Source of the DNA: an uncultured Prevotellaceae bacterium
Lineage (GTDB): Bacteria; Bacteroidota; Bacteroidia; Bacteroidales; Muribaculaceae
Length of the DNA stretch: 58,899 bases
Assembly (NCBI GenBank): GCA_900314215.1
Contig: OMUK01000099.1
Coordinates: 1 to 58,899 of the forward strand
Direction: 5' to 3'
This document shows, piece after piece, positions 36,742-45,071 of this stretch. Every line of letters begins with the position of its first letter. The stretch's first letter is position 1. The notes under the pieces were generated by a model. That model saw nothing but the letters and a program-made list of their open reading frames with translations. It was not told the DNA's origin and ran no database searches. The position numbers and the translations under genes are program-made.

Positions 36742-37593
36742 TTAATCGTCGCGGTGATAGGCCACCAAGCCCGGCATGGAGTTGAGCACAATCTTCTTGA
36801 TAGTGGCGCCGAAGCGGTTGGCTACCGAGAGCAGTATCTCGCTATAGGTGCAAGCCACCTGACCCACAAAGCACACGGGATAGTGCTTGTAGTCGTACTG
36901 GCTGATGTTGCGCTCAAAGAAGCGCATGAACTCGTGCTCGACGATGCCGCGCACATAGTCGTTGTCGAGGTGCTTGGCCAGGAAGAAGCTATAGGTGCGC
37001 AGGTTGTGGTTGGCCATGGGATTGGAATACACGGCATCCATGATGTCGTCGGGCGTCACCTTGTACTCGTCGAAGAAAGCCTGCGACACCTCTTGCGGAG
37101 CCACCTCCTTGAGCACATCGCTCAGGAAGATGCGGCCCAGCGCGCTGCCACTGCCCTCATCGCCCAGGATGAAGCCGGCAGGGCGCACGTTTTTCACGAT
37201 TTTCTCGCCATCATACTGGCAGGAGTTGGAGCCCGTGCCCAAGATGCAGGCCAGGCCGGCGTCGTGGATGAGCAGGCCGCGGGCCGCGCCCACCAGGTCG
37301 CTCTCCACGGTGACGGGCGTCTTGAACTGCGCCACCAGCGACACCTCCACTATCTTGTTCTTGTCGGGATTGGAGCAGCCGGCGCCGTAGTAGTACACAT
37401 GCTCCCACCTGCGCTTGAAAAAAGCCTGAGGCAACTCGAGGCGAATGATGTGGCTAATCTCGCGACGAGTTTGGAAAAACGGGTTCAAGCTGCCCGTGAA
37501 GGCATGCTCCAATATGTTGTCGCCGTCGACCAGCACCCACTCGGTGCGGGTTGAACTGCTCTCGGCTATCACTTTCACGCTTTGGTTATTCAT
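36742..37593 (-). CDS. Second BadF/BadG-type sugar kinase
   Basis: The 283-residue paralogue of the MurK-like protein shares CILGTGSNSCQYDGEK and FILGDEGSGSALGR. Its phosphate-1 loop reads AESSSTRTEW (10-19) where MurK has ADCGSTKIDW, so the usual Asp, Gly, Lys and second Asp are all replaced by similar residues (Glu, Ser, Arg, Glu). It may have altered metal or sugar preference, or regulate rather than catalyse. Likely substrates are GlcNAc, MurNAc or anhydroMurNAc. It has its own well-formed promoter (37652-37683) and so is controlled apart from the salvage run. Confidence 0.8.
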   Translation of the reverse strand: MNNQSVKVIAESSSTRTEWVLVDGDNILEHAFTGSLNPFFQTRREISHIIRLELPQAFFKRRWEHVYYYGAGCSNPDKNKIVEVSLVAQFKTPVTVESDLVGAARGLLIHDAGLACILGTGSNSCQYDGEKIVKNVRPAGFILGDEGSGSALGRIFLSDVLKEVAPQEVSQAFFDEYKVTPDDIMDAVYSNPMANHNLRTYSFFLAKHLDNDYVRGIVEHEFMRFFERNISQYDYKHYPVCFVGQVACTYSEILLSVANRFGATIKKIVLNSMPGLVAYHRDD

Positions 37594-37651
37594 CGCAATA
37601 ACGTTTTAAAAAATCAGGTAAGCTCTGACTGTAAAAATACTTAATTAATTA

Positions 37652-37683
37652 CAAAAATAACCAATTCATCCAAAATTACCAAA
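37652..37683 (-). promoter_or_regulatory. Promoter of the second sugar kinase
   Basis: On the minus strand TTTG (37680-37683), 20 bases, then TATTTTTG (37652-37659): a perfect Bacteroidetes promoter. The predicted start near 37646 leaves a leader of about 53 bases. Confidence 0.75.
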
Positions 37684-37770
37684 ACCAATGATGCTAAATG
37701 CCCAATAATAAAACATATTTTAACTACATGGAATATTTTTTAAGCCAAAATTACTGCAAAATAAAAATGC

Positions 37771-37796
37771 GTGAAGGTAATTTAAGTTACCTTCAC
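37771..37796. terminator. Bidirectional terminator after the amidase-a gene
   Basis: The 10-bp stem GTGAAGGTAA / TTACCTTCAC with a 6-base loop is followed by a T-rich tail on both strands (ACATTTTTAT on plus, GCATTTTTATTTT on minus). It lies about 85 bases after the stop at 37883. Confidence 0.85.
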
Positions 37797-37882
37797 ACAT
37801 TTTTATAATCGTAAAACACAATTTTATCATGTCGCTGGCCGCCTCATGCTCGAGGCAAGGCGCAGCTCGGCCTGGGCACTGC

Positions 37883-40333
37883 TTAGTGTTGCACAGCCAC
37901 CTTGTGGGTAGTGGCGGTGCCGGCCACATACACGCGCAGCAGGTACACGCCCGCAGCCACATCGCTCACGTTCACATAGTTGCCGGCGTTGCGCTTCACC
38001 ACCTGGCCACTGGTGCTCAGCAGCTCCACGCCGTCGATAAAGCCGTCGGCGCTGGCCACGATGTAGTCGCTGGCAGGCACGGGACCCACCTTGACGGTGG
38101 AGTTGGTATTCACCTTATCCACGCCCGAGGGATAGAGCTTGAGCAGGTTGTCGATCTTGATGGCGCCCGAGTAGCCCATCTTGGAGTCGTTTTTCACGAG
38201 CTTGAAGCCCGCCACGCGATAGGTCACGCCTGCGTCGAGGCTGTCGAGCGACACGGTGGCATAGTGCCAGCCGTGATAGTCGATCTTGCTCAGCATCACG
38301 ATCTTCCACTCGGCGCCACCAGTAGCGCTGGTGGGCTCGAGCATGGCATAGAGGGTGTTGTAGCTCATGTCGCCGTTGATGTGGATGCCCAGCTGGTCGC
38401 CCTTGGTCAGGGTCACCGCGCTCGGGTTGTTAACCTGGAGCTCCAGCTGGGTGGCGTAGCAGGCGGTGGTGTCGGAATAGAACTGATAGCTCCACTGCAG
38501 CGACTTGCTGTCAAAGAGCTTGTCGGTCGATGCCTGCAGGGTGCCGGTGGGGCTGCCCACGCAGTCGGTCAGGGCCAACTCGTAGTCAGCGGCCGATTCA
38601 AAACCGTCGATGAGCGTGCCGCTCTTGGCTTCGCCGGCATCAACAGCGGTGAAGTTGTAGGTCTTCGAGCCATCGAGATGCAGACCGATGGTGTCGCACA
38701 GCGCCTGGTCGACCACGAGCTTGTAGCTCTCGCCGGGGGTGAGGGCCTTGAGCAGCGACAGGCGGGCATAGCCGTAGTCGTCGCCGCGCTTGTTGTACTT
38801 CACATTGCGCTTGTTGTAGCTCAGCTCGGCGCCATCCTTGTCGTAGACGTGGAAATAGGTGGCGATGTTGTAGGCATTGAGCAGCGAGTCGGTGCGGAAT
38901 TCCACATATTGGCCTGCCTTGTAGTGCACTTGGGCGCCCTCATAGGGGAACACAGCCAGCGGATAGATGTGGTTGCGGTCCTGCGTCTTGAACTGGAAGG
39001 TGAAGTCGCTGTCCATGGGCGTGCCGCCACCGTGCTGCGCCGTCTTCTTGAGGGTGACGGTGTAGAGTGTGTTCACATCGTAGGCATCGTTGGGGGTAAA
39101 CACCAAGCGGTAGTTGGTGTCCTCCCAGGTGAAGGTGCCCTCAACGGCAGGAGTGATGGTGAAGGCACTCTGAGTCGAAGCGCTGTCCATGTCCCAGTTG
39201 AATTGCAGCACGATGGGGGTGTTGCACTTCACAGCCGCGTCGCCCTGGGCCCACACGGGGCTGTAGCTCACGACCTTGGGCGGCGTGTTGCGCACGCGCT
39301 TGAGGTCGAAGTTGCAATAGGTGGGCGCATTGGCAGTCACGGTCACCTGCTTCGACTGCGAGAAATGCGACGAATCGCTCACCTCGATGGTATAGGTGCC
39401 TGGGGCGACATACTTGAAGAGGTAGATACCCGTCTCGAGCGAGTCGGTGGTGGTGGTCTGCACCACATTGCCAGCCTGGTCGAGGAGCCGCACTTGGGCG
39501 CCATCGACGGGCAGGCGCTTGTCGTCGCCCATCATCACATAGGTGCCGGTGCGTATCACGCGGTCGTCGCGAATGTTGCCAGTCACGATGCCTTGCCCAA
39601 ACTTGTCGAGGCGGTTGAAGTATTTGTCGGCTCCCAGCGAGAAGTTCCAGCCTTCTACCCAGCAGTAGTCGGGGTTGATGAGGCGCTCGGCCTCGGGAAT
39701 GTAGTCGTGGAATGAGCCCTCGTCGAGCATCGACACTGCGGTGTTGCCACGCAGCACGCCCAGACCCACATGGTAGCCCCACTGGGGATAGAAGGTCCAG
39801 TCGCCGTAGATGAAGTATTTCTCATTGCTCCACACGGTGCTGCGGTTGGCGAGGATATAGGGAGCCAGGCAGGCAACGAGCGAGTCGGAGCCGGCAATCA
39901 CGGGTTCGCCTGTGTTGCCGCGGTAGAAGCCCATGGGGTAATTGATGCGGTAGCCCTCGCCGGCGCCCGTGGCATTGCTGTGGATGGCGTAGAACACGTC
40001 GGCGCCGCTCTGGTTGCACAGGGCCACAATGGTAGAGAGGGCAAGGTCGCTCTCGGTGGTATTGGTGATGCGCGAGATGCTGGTGGTGTAGCCTTTCTTC
40101 TCCAGAATCTGCTTCAGGGCTATGCCCTTCTTCAAGCTGGCGTTAGACTCCCAGAAGCCGCTGGTGTCGCCCTGGGCAAAGTGCGGCGTGGCCACATTGC
40201 GGTCGTCGCTGTCGTGGCCGCCGTGGCCAGGATTGATATAGACGTGGGGCTTCTCGGTGCTGGCCGTGATATAGCTGGCACCCAATACTGCAGCAACGAA
40301 CTGCACAAATAAGATAAACAGGTATTTTTTCAT
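37883..40333 (-). CDS. Secreted N-acetylmuramoyl-L-alanine amidase with accessory domains and a T9SS sorting tail (amidase-a)
   Basis: The 816-residue protein has a signal peptide and an Amidase_3 domain (about 30-250) with zinc ligands H37 (NPGHGGHD), E62 (WESNASL) and H118 (AIHSNATG) and catalytic E205 (SMLDEGSFHD). It would cut the bond between MurNAc and L-alanine. After it come a carboxypeptidase-regulatory-like fold (about 262-345), a bacterial Ig-like domain (about 350-450) and a jelly-roll-like region (about 560-720). The last 80 residues, with PVPASDYI, SGQVVKRN and GVYLLRVY, look like a type A sorting domain of the type IX secretion system. It is the longest of three amidases here, 15 bases after its PD40 partner gene. 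Confidence 0.88.
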   Translation of the reverse strand: MKKYLFILFVQFVAAVLGASYITASTEKPHVYINPGHGGHDSDDRNVATPHFAQGDTSGFWESNASLKKGIALKQILEKKGYTTSISRITNTTESDLALSTIVALCNQSGADVFYAIHSNATGAGEGYRINYPMGFYRGNTGEPVIAGSDSLVACLAPYILANRSTVWSNEKYFIYGDWTFYPQWGYHVGLGVLRGNTAVSMLDEGSFHDYIPEAERLINPDYCWVEGWNFSLGADKYFNRLDKFGQGIVTGNIRDDRVIRTGTYVMMGDDKRLPVDGAQVRLLDQAGNVVQTTTTDSLETGIYLFKYVAPGTYTIEVSDSSHFSQSKQVTVTANAPTYCNFDLKRVRNTPPKVVSYSPVWAQGDAAVKCNTPIVLQFNWDMDSASTQSAFTITPAVEGTFTWEDTNYRLVFTPNDAYDVNTLYTVTLKKTAQHGGGTPMDSDFTFQFKTQDRNHIYPLAVFPYEGAQVHYKAGQYVEFRTDSLLNAYNIATYFHVYDKDGAELSYNKRNVKYNKRGDDYGYARLSLLKALTPGESYKLVVDQALCDTIGLHLDGSKTYNFTAVDAGEAKSGTLIDGFESAADYELALTDCVGSPTGTLQASTDKLFDSKSLQWSYQFYSDTTACYATQLELQVNNPSAVTLTKGDQLGIHINGDMSYNTLYAMLEPTSATGGAEWKIVMLSKIDYHGWHYATVSLDSLDAGVTYRVAGFKLVKNDSKMGYSGAIKIDNLLKLYPSGVDKVNTNSTVKVGPVPASDYIVASADGFIDGVELLSTSGQVVKRNAGNYVNVSDVAAGVYLLRVYVAGTATTHKVAVQH

Positions 40334-40348
40334 CGTTACGCTTCAGTT

Positions 40349-41239
40349 TTATGGGTTAATAGCTATTTTCATCTCATGCAGCATGCCATCGATGGTGGTA
40401 TACACAATCTTGCCGGCAGCGCTGGTGGGCTGCATCGTCATGGTAGAGGGAGCCGTGAGGCTGGTGGCAAAGGTGCCGTCGGCCTTGAGCAGCATGATTT
40501 GCGACGAGGTGAACTGATGGCCGTCGTCGGTGGCATGCTGCGCCACGATGTAGTCGTTGTCGTACCAGGCAGGCATCTCATACTTGCCGAGCATCGCCAG
40601 CACATTTCCCTTCAGGTCGATGACCACGATACCCTTCTCGGCAGCGACAAACGCTACCTTCTTGCCATCGGGCGACAAAGTGGGCCATATATAGCCGGCC
40701 CACGACTCAACGGGGCTGTAGCTGGCCGTCTTGTCCGCCGTGGTAATGTAAATTCTGGAGCCCTCGGTGTAGACCGAAGTGCCCAGGTTGGCAGCCGAGG
40801 CATAGCGCTTCTTGCTGCCCTTCAGGGCCACGCCGCGCATGCCCATAGCCACGTGCATGGCGCCATGCTGCGGCTCGAGCACCACCTGGTCGCTGCCGCC
40901 AGCCACATTGTAGCGGTGACCGGTGCGGTACACCAGGTTGCCCTCGGTCACGGCCTGCGTCACATAGTACACATTGCCGTCGGGGCCAAATTTAGCGTCC
41001 ATGCCGGCGCCGCGGCCGGTGCTGATGGTGGTGGCCGCCTTGCCAGTAGTGAAATCATAGAGTTTCAACCCCTGGGCGTCGCCAGCCGAGTAAAGCAGCT
41101 GGGTGCCCGCCTTGTTGAGCTGGGGATAGAATGCCGGCTCGGTGATGCCTTGCACGCGCTCGTCGCTCGTAACGGTGACCACTTGAGCGCCAGCAATCAG
41201 GGCACATGAGCCCAGCATGAATAGTAGAACTTTTCTCAT
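40349..41239 (-). CDS. Secreted PD40/TolB-like beta-propeller protein, partner of amidase-a
   Basis: The 296-residue protein has a signal peptide (about 1-18) and PD40-type propeller strands such as YPQLNKAGTQLLYS, AKFGPDGNVYYVT and PTLSPDGKKVAFVA. It lacks a catalytic motif, so a binding role is likely. The block EPQHGAMH is shared with two paralogues at 43844 and 48421 (as QHGAV). Each of the three lies directly upstream of an Amidase_3 gene, here with 15 bases between. I infer that it works with the amidase, for example as a substrate-binding or localisation partner in the envelope. Confidence 0.78.
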   Translation of the reverse strand: MRKVLLFMLGSCALIAGAQVVTVTSDERVQGITEPAFYPQLNKAGTQLLYSAGDAQGLKLYDFTTGKAATTISTGRGAGMDAKFGPDGNVYYVTQAVTEGNLVYRTGHRYNVAGGSDQVVLEPQHGAMHVAMGMRGVALKGSKKRYASAANLGTSVYTEGSRIYITTADKTASYSPVESWAGYIWPTLSPDGKKVAFVAAEKGIVVIDLKGNVLAMLGKYEMPAWYDNDYIVAQHATDDGHQFTSSQIMLLKADGTFATSLTAPSTMTMQPTSAAGKIVYTTIDGMLHEMKIAINP

Positions 41240-41298
41240 TTCAATAAAAAATAGTATAAGTAATTAATTAGTTATAAGCACATGAAATACTTCACCCA

Positions 41299-41306
41299 CA
41301 AAATTA
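41299..41306 (-). promoter_or_regulatory. Candidate promoter for the PD40-a/amidase-a pair
   Basis: TAATTTTG on the minus strand is a perfect -7 element about 60 bases before the start codon. Twenty bases further up is TTTT instead of TTTG. It lies just after the terminator of the preceding gene, which supports an independent unit. Confidence 0.5.
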
Positions 41307-41335
41307 CTCAAAATCACGGGAAAGTAAAAAAAAAA

Positions 41336-41388
41336 TTGCAGCAAATCGAGGCGGACCCTGCTACGGCCACAGCGCCAATTTGCTGCAA
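41336..41388 (-). terminator. Terminator after the phytase-like gene
   Basis: The 11-bp stem TTGCAGCAAAT / ATTTGCTGCAA encloses a 31-base loop and is followed on the minus strand by about ten T residues. It lies just after the stop at 41417. Confidence 0.75.
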
Positions 41389-41416
41389 TGTTGCTCACCA
41401 CGAGGGTGTTTCAAAA

Positions 41417-42751
41417 TCACCTCATGATATACTTCTTTCCATCCTTGATATAGATCTCCTTGTAGGCGGGATGTGCCACGCGGCGGCCATTCAGGTCGTA
41501 GACGGGGCTGGAGGCTTTCTCCTGCACGGGTGCGATGGGTGAGTCGACGCCAGTGGGCTCGACCGGTGCCACCACATTGAGCGTGTAGCTGGCCGTGTCG
41601 GCAGGATAACCCGATGTGGCGGGGTCGCAGGTTGCTGTGATGGTGGTGGTGCCCTCGTTGAGCAGGGTCAAATTGCCACTTTGGTCGATGGTGGCCACAG
41701 TCTCGTCGCTTGAGCTATAAGTCACAGGCACACTGTGGGGGTTGTGCAGGCGCTGGGCCTTGAAGGGCTGGTTGAGGGGCACCTCGCACACCGAGTCGGG
41801 ATATTCCAGCTCGGCAGCCATGGTGTAGCTCAACTTGGCACTTTTGAGCCAGTCGTGTAGCATGCCGTGATAACGGTTCTGCGAGTCGGCAATGAAAAGC
41901 AGCGCGCGCGACCCGTCCTTGAGGCGAGGTCCAAGGCACATGCCCTCATAGTTGGCCCACGTGTTCGCCAAGAGTTTGAATTGGGTGCTCCAGTTCAGCA
42001 GCAAGTGCTTGTGCGAGCTCAACTCGGGCCAAATGCGATAGAGCTTGCAGTTCACCGCCTTGGTGCTGAGCAGCGTCACCAGCGCCTCGCGCTCGAGCAA
42101 GAGCAGCGAGCCATCGTCGAGGGCGCACACCGTGCCTATGCCGTGGGCATAGACCAGCGCCGAGGAAGTGTTGTAGATAGGATCATCGATGGTGTAGGGA
42201 TACTCGCCCACATCTTGCAAGTCGTTGTCGTCGAAGGCGGTGATAGTCACAGGGGTGGTCTCGTTGCACGTCCACAAGCGGCGTGTGCTGTCGTTGTAGC
42301 TCAAGGCCTCGAAGCCGGCATTCTCGGGCAGCGAGTCGTAGACTGGCGGCAGGGGCACCACGCGGCCAGTGCGCTTGCCATCGATAGTGTATTCACGTAT
42401 CTGGTTGTCACCCTCGCCGCTGATGAAGAGGCGGCCGGTGTGGGGCACATAGGCTATGCCCTCGTCGTCGCGAGCCTCAAAGCCGCTGGAGTGGAAGCCC
42501 TCGTTGCTCACCGAGAGGATGGCTCCGCTCACCGAGTCGAGTTGAATACGGAAGATATAGAAACCATCGGTTTCCGATTTGTCGCTCACCACGGCATAGC
42601 GGTCGCCGCCGAGCCAGGTGATGCCGCTGTAGTTGCCGGCGGGCACGCTGTCGGAAGCATCAAACTGCGGATTTTCGGTCACCGTGTATTGTGCTTGTGC
42701 GGCCAGGGCCGTAACCAGCAAAAGTAAAAGCAAGAATATATTTTTCCTCAT
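41417..42751 (-). CDS. Secreted phytase-like (esterase-like) protein with a bacterial Ig-like domain
   Basis: The 444-residue protein has a signal peptide (about 1-20). Residues about 25-320 match the esterase-like/phytase-like propeller family (SGITWLGGDRYAVVSD, ARDDEGIAYVPHTGRLFISGEGDN, PENAGFEALSYN). A Big_2-type Ig domain (about 335-400, VPVTYSSSDETVATID) follows. The tail with VYDLNGRRVAHP and IYIKDGKKYIMR resembles a short sorting signal. True activity in this family is rarely known; a phosphoesterase or esterase is possible. It lies 38 bases after amidase-b and is probably the last gene of that transcript. Confidence 0.78.
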   Translation of the reverse strand: MRKNIFLLLLLLVTALAAQAQYTVTENPQFDASDSVPAGNYSGITWLGGDRYAVVSDKSETDGFYIFRIQLDSVSGAILSVSNEGFHSSGFEARDDEGIAYVPHTGRLFISGEGDNQIREYTIDGKRTGRVVPLPPVYDSLPENAGFEALSYNDSTRRLWTCNETTPVTITAFDDNDLQDVGEYPYTIDDPIYNTSSALVYAHGIGTVCALDDGSLLLLEREALVTLLSTKAVNCKLYRIWPELSSHKHLLLNWSTQFKLLANTWANYEGMCLGPRLKDGSRALLFIADSQNRYHGMLHDWLKSAKLSYTMAAELEYPDSVCEVPLNQPFKAQRLHNPHSVPVTYSSSDETVATIDQSGNLTLLNEGTTTITATCDPATSGYPADTASYTLNVVAPVEPTGVDSPIAPVQEKASSPVYDLNGRRVAHPAYKEIYIKDGKKYIMR

Positions 42752-42789
42752 TTTATCTGAAAATATAAGTCAAAAAAAAGTACAGCACA

Positions 42790-43830
42790 TTAATAGCTGA
42801 CGTTGCAGTAGGTCGAGCCGTTGGCGACCACGGTCACAGGATAGCTGCGGGTGGCTGCGCCGTCGACGGTGACGGTGTAGTTGCCGGGCTCCAGGTCGCG
42901 AAACACGTAGTAGCCATTGTTGAGGTGGTCGGTGACATACTGCCGCAGCTCGCGTCCCTTGCCGTCGAGCAGGTGCACGCGGGCGCCGCTCACCGGCTGA
43001 TGGGCGTCGTCGCCATAGGTCTTGGTCTCGGCCGAGTCTACGCGCAGCTGCTGGCTGTAGCGCACGATGCCGGCTATGGCTCCCTTGCCATAGTTGCCCA
43101 GGCGGCCGAAATACTCATCGATAGCCTGGCTGTGAAGCCAACCCTCGAGCCAGTTGTAGTCCTTGTTGAGCAAGCGCTCGCGCTCGGGCAAGTAGTCGTG
43201 ATACACAGCCTCGCTGAGCATGCCGGGCAGCTTGTTGTAGCGCAGCACGCCCAGGCCGGTGCGATAGCCCCAGTGGGGATAGAAAGTCCAGTCGCCCGAG
43301 ATCATGGGCACGCGCGACCAGCACGTTGCCTTGCTGGCATAGAGACGGCGCATCACATAGCTGGCAATGCTGTCGCTGCCAGGCGTAACGGGCCGGCCGG
43401 TCCAACCGTGGTAGAGGGCGAGGGGGAAATTGACGCGGGCGTCGGTGCCGGTGTCGTTGCTGTGAATGCAGAAGAACATGTCGGCGCCGCTGTCCTCGGC
43501 CAGCTGGCATATCTCGAAGAGGTCGAGGTCGTCGCAGGTGCCATTGTTCACCCTCGAGGTGTACACATCGTAGCCTTTTTTCTTGAGGATGTCGACAAGG
43601 GCGTTGCCCACGCCCAAGTTGCTGTCGCTCTCATAGTAGGCCACGGTGTCGCGGGCAGCCTGGTTGTAGAAGGGCTCGTAGCGGTCGTCGTCGTCATGGC
43701 CGCCATGACCAGGATTGACGTAGACACGCGGTTTCTCGCCAGTGAGCTTGTGGCGTGCTGCAGCAGTGCCAACACACATTGCAGCCAGGGCAAAAATCAG
43801 TAAGTATCGAGTGATCGTTTTCATTTTCAA
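42790..43830 (-). CDS. Secreted N-acetylmuramoyl-L-alanine amidase (amidase-b)
   Basis: The 346-residue protein has a signal peptide (about 1-25) and an Amidase_3 domain (about 35-255). Zinc ligands are H42 (NPGHGGHD), E67 (YYESDSNL) and H123 (CIHSNDTG), with catalytic E207 (GMLSEAVYHD). The C-terminal part (about 262-345, HLLDGKGRELRQYVTDHLNN start) is a carboxypeptidase-regulatory-like beta domain. It lacks the Ig, jelly-roll and T9SS parts of amidase-a, so it probably stays periplasmic. The start at 43830 is 13 bases after its PD40 partner; a second ATG two codons later is also possible. Confidence 0.9.
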   Translation of the reverse strand: MKMKTITRYLLIFALAAMCVGTAAARHKLTGEKPRVYVNPGHGGHDDDDRYEPFYNQAARDTVAYYESDSNLGVGNALVDILKKKGYDVYTSRVNNGTCDDLDLFEICQLAEDSGADMFFCIHSNDTGTDARVNFPLALYHGWTGRPVTPGSDSIASYVMRRLYASKATCWSRVPMISGDWTFYPHWGYRTGLGVLRYNKLPGMLSEAVYHDYLPERERLLNKDYNWLEGWLHSQAIDEYFGRLGNYGKGAIAGIVRYSQQLRVDSAETKTYGDDAHQPVSGARVHLLDGKGRELRQYVTDHLNNGYYVFRDLEPGNYTVTVDGAATRSYPVTVVANGSTYCNVSY

Positions 43831-43843
43831 GTTCCTCCCCTAT

Positions 43844-44734
43844 CTATTTGTCATTATCAACATTCACTTTGAGCCAGTGCACCTGGCCCTCGCGTGTGGT
43901 GTAGACCACGGTGTTGCCCACGGTAGCGGGCTGGATGGCACGGGCATTGTCGACCAGGATGTCGAGGCGCTTGCCATCGACGGTCATCATGTAGATGCGC
44001 GAGCCCGTGAGGCGTATGTTGCCGCTGTTGCTCATGGCCACAATGTGGTTGTTGCCCAACCAGCAGGGCATGAGGAAGAGGCCTAGCTCTGAGATGACCT
44101 TGCCATTCAAGTCGCACACATAGAGGCCCTTGCCAGCTGCCACAAAGGCAATCTTGCTGCCGTCGGGCGAGATGCTCGACCACAAGTAGCCCGTGACACC
44201 GCTCACCGGGTGCAGCGTGCGCACCTTGCCGTCGCGTGCCACATAGAGGTTGGGACCTTGCGTCCAGCACAGCAGGCCGGCCTTCTTGAGGTTCCACGAC
44301 TTCTTCTCGCCCACAATGGCCACGCCCTTGCTGCCCACGATGGCCTTGACGGCGCCATGCTGGGGCTTGAGCACCACCTTGTCGCGGCCCGTAGCCGGGT
44401 CAAAGAGATGCCCCGTGCGGTAGATGAGGTTGCCCTCACCGCGCTGCATCGTCACATAGCACACTTTGCCATCGGGAGTGAAACGCCCCGAGAAGCCTGG
44501 GAAGCCAGTGTCGCTCACCACCTGGGCGCTGCCAGTGCCGTCGAGCGGCTTGAGCATGAGCCGCGCTGCCTCGTAGGATGAATACAGGAGCATGTGTCGG
44601 GGTGCACCCAAGTAGAGCTGCGGGAAAAATGCATCGCTGTCGGTCACAGCCACTTGGCTTGCGACAGCCTCGGTCACCTGTGCCCTTGCAGCTATCGCAA
44701 GCAAGGCGGTGATGACAAATAGAAGTTTTTTCAT
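43844..44734 (-). CDS. Secreted PD40/TolB-like beta-propeller protein, partner of amidase-b
   Basis: The 296-residue protein has a signal peptide (about 1-18) and the propeller repeats FPQLYLGAPRHMLLYS, GRFTPDGKVCYVT and SSISPDGSKIAFVAAGKG. The family-specific block KPQHGAVKAIVGSKG matches those of the two sister proteins. It is the first gene of a unit with amidase-b and the phytase-like gene. Its upstream region shares a 67-bp identical stretch with the upstream region of the LRR gene. Confidence 0.78.
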   Translation of the reverse strand: MKKLLFVITALLAIAARAQVTEAVASQVAVTDSDAFFPQLYLGAPRHMLLYSSYEAARLMLKPLDGTGSAQVVSDTGFPGFSGRFTPDGKVCYVTMQRGEGNLIYRTGHLFDPATGRDKVVLKPQHGAVKAIVGSKGVAIVGEKKSWNLKKAGLLCWTQGPNLYVARDGKVRTLHPVSGVTGYLWSSISPDGSKIAFVAAGKGLYVCDLNGKVISELGLFLMPCWLGNNHIVAMSNSGNIRLTGSRIYMMTVDGKRLDILVDNARAIQPATVGNTVVYTTREGQVHWLKVNVDNDK

Positions 44735-45071
44735 TTTCTATGTTATGGTTTACATTGAATCCTTAATTCCGCACCACGTTTGTTTCATATTTTTAAATCA
44801 CTGAGCCACAACATGTTGCCCAGTATCTTGCCGTGTCACACATTTCACTTCACTCAGTGGTGCTATAAAAAAGCAAATAAAATACTGGCACGGCACGGCA
44901 AAATTAGCTATAAAATCTAAGAATCGAGCACCTTTAGGTGAGGAAATTATCCATTGATAGTGCATTTTACCTCAAAATTGGCTCCTGCCATGCCACACAT
45001 CGTGCATAGCAGGGGCTGGCCCCTGCTGCAGGAGTCAGCCCCAATTGTTTCTCTTCTGTCCTCAAGCGGGG
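44735..45071. other. Intergenic region with shared leader and a GC-rich double hairpin
   Basis: No gene is seen. It contains the 67-bp repeat at 44842-44908, the -7 element TAATTTTG (minus strand, 44899-44906) and, at about 45008-45042, two overlapping GC-rich inverted repeats (AGCAGGGGC/GCCCCTGCT and GGGGCTG/CAGCCCC) just after the LRR stop. These have no T-run on the minus strand, so termination there is uncertain. Confidence 0.5.
44842..44908. repeat. 67-bp direct repeat, copy 1 (upstream of PD40-b)
   Basis: This stretch is identical over all 67 bases to 47169-47235. It includes the -7 element TAATTTTG on the minus strand (44899-44906). The following bases toward the gene are related but diverged between the two copies, so the whole leader of about 155 bases was probably duplicated. 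Confidence 0.95.

Noticed and set aside
45008-45042. GC-rich double hairpin as a terminator of the LRR gene
   Set aside because: There is no T-run after it on the minus strand. It could pause transcription or form alternate hairpins, but I cannot support a terminator call.
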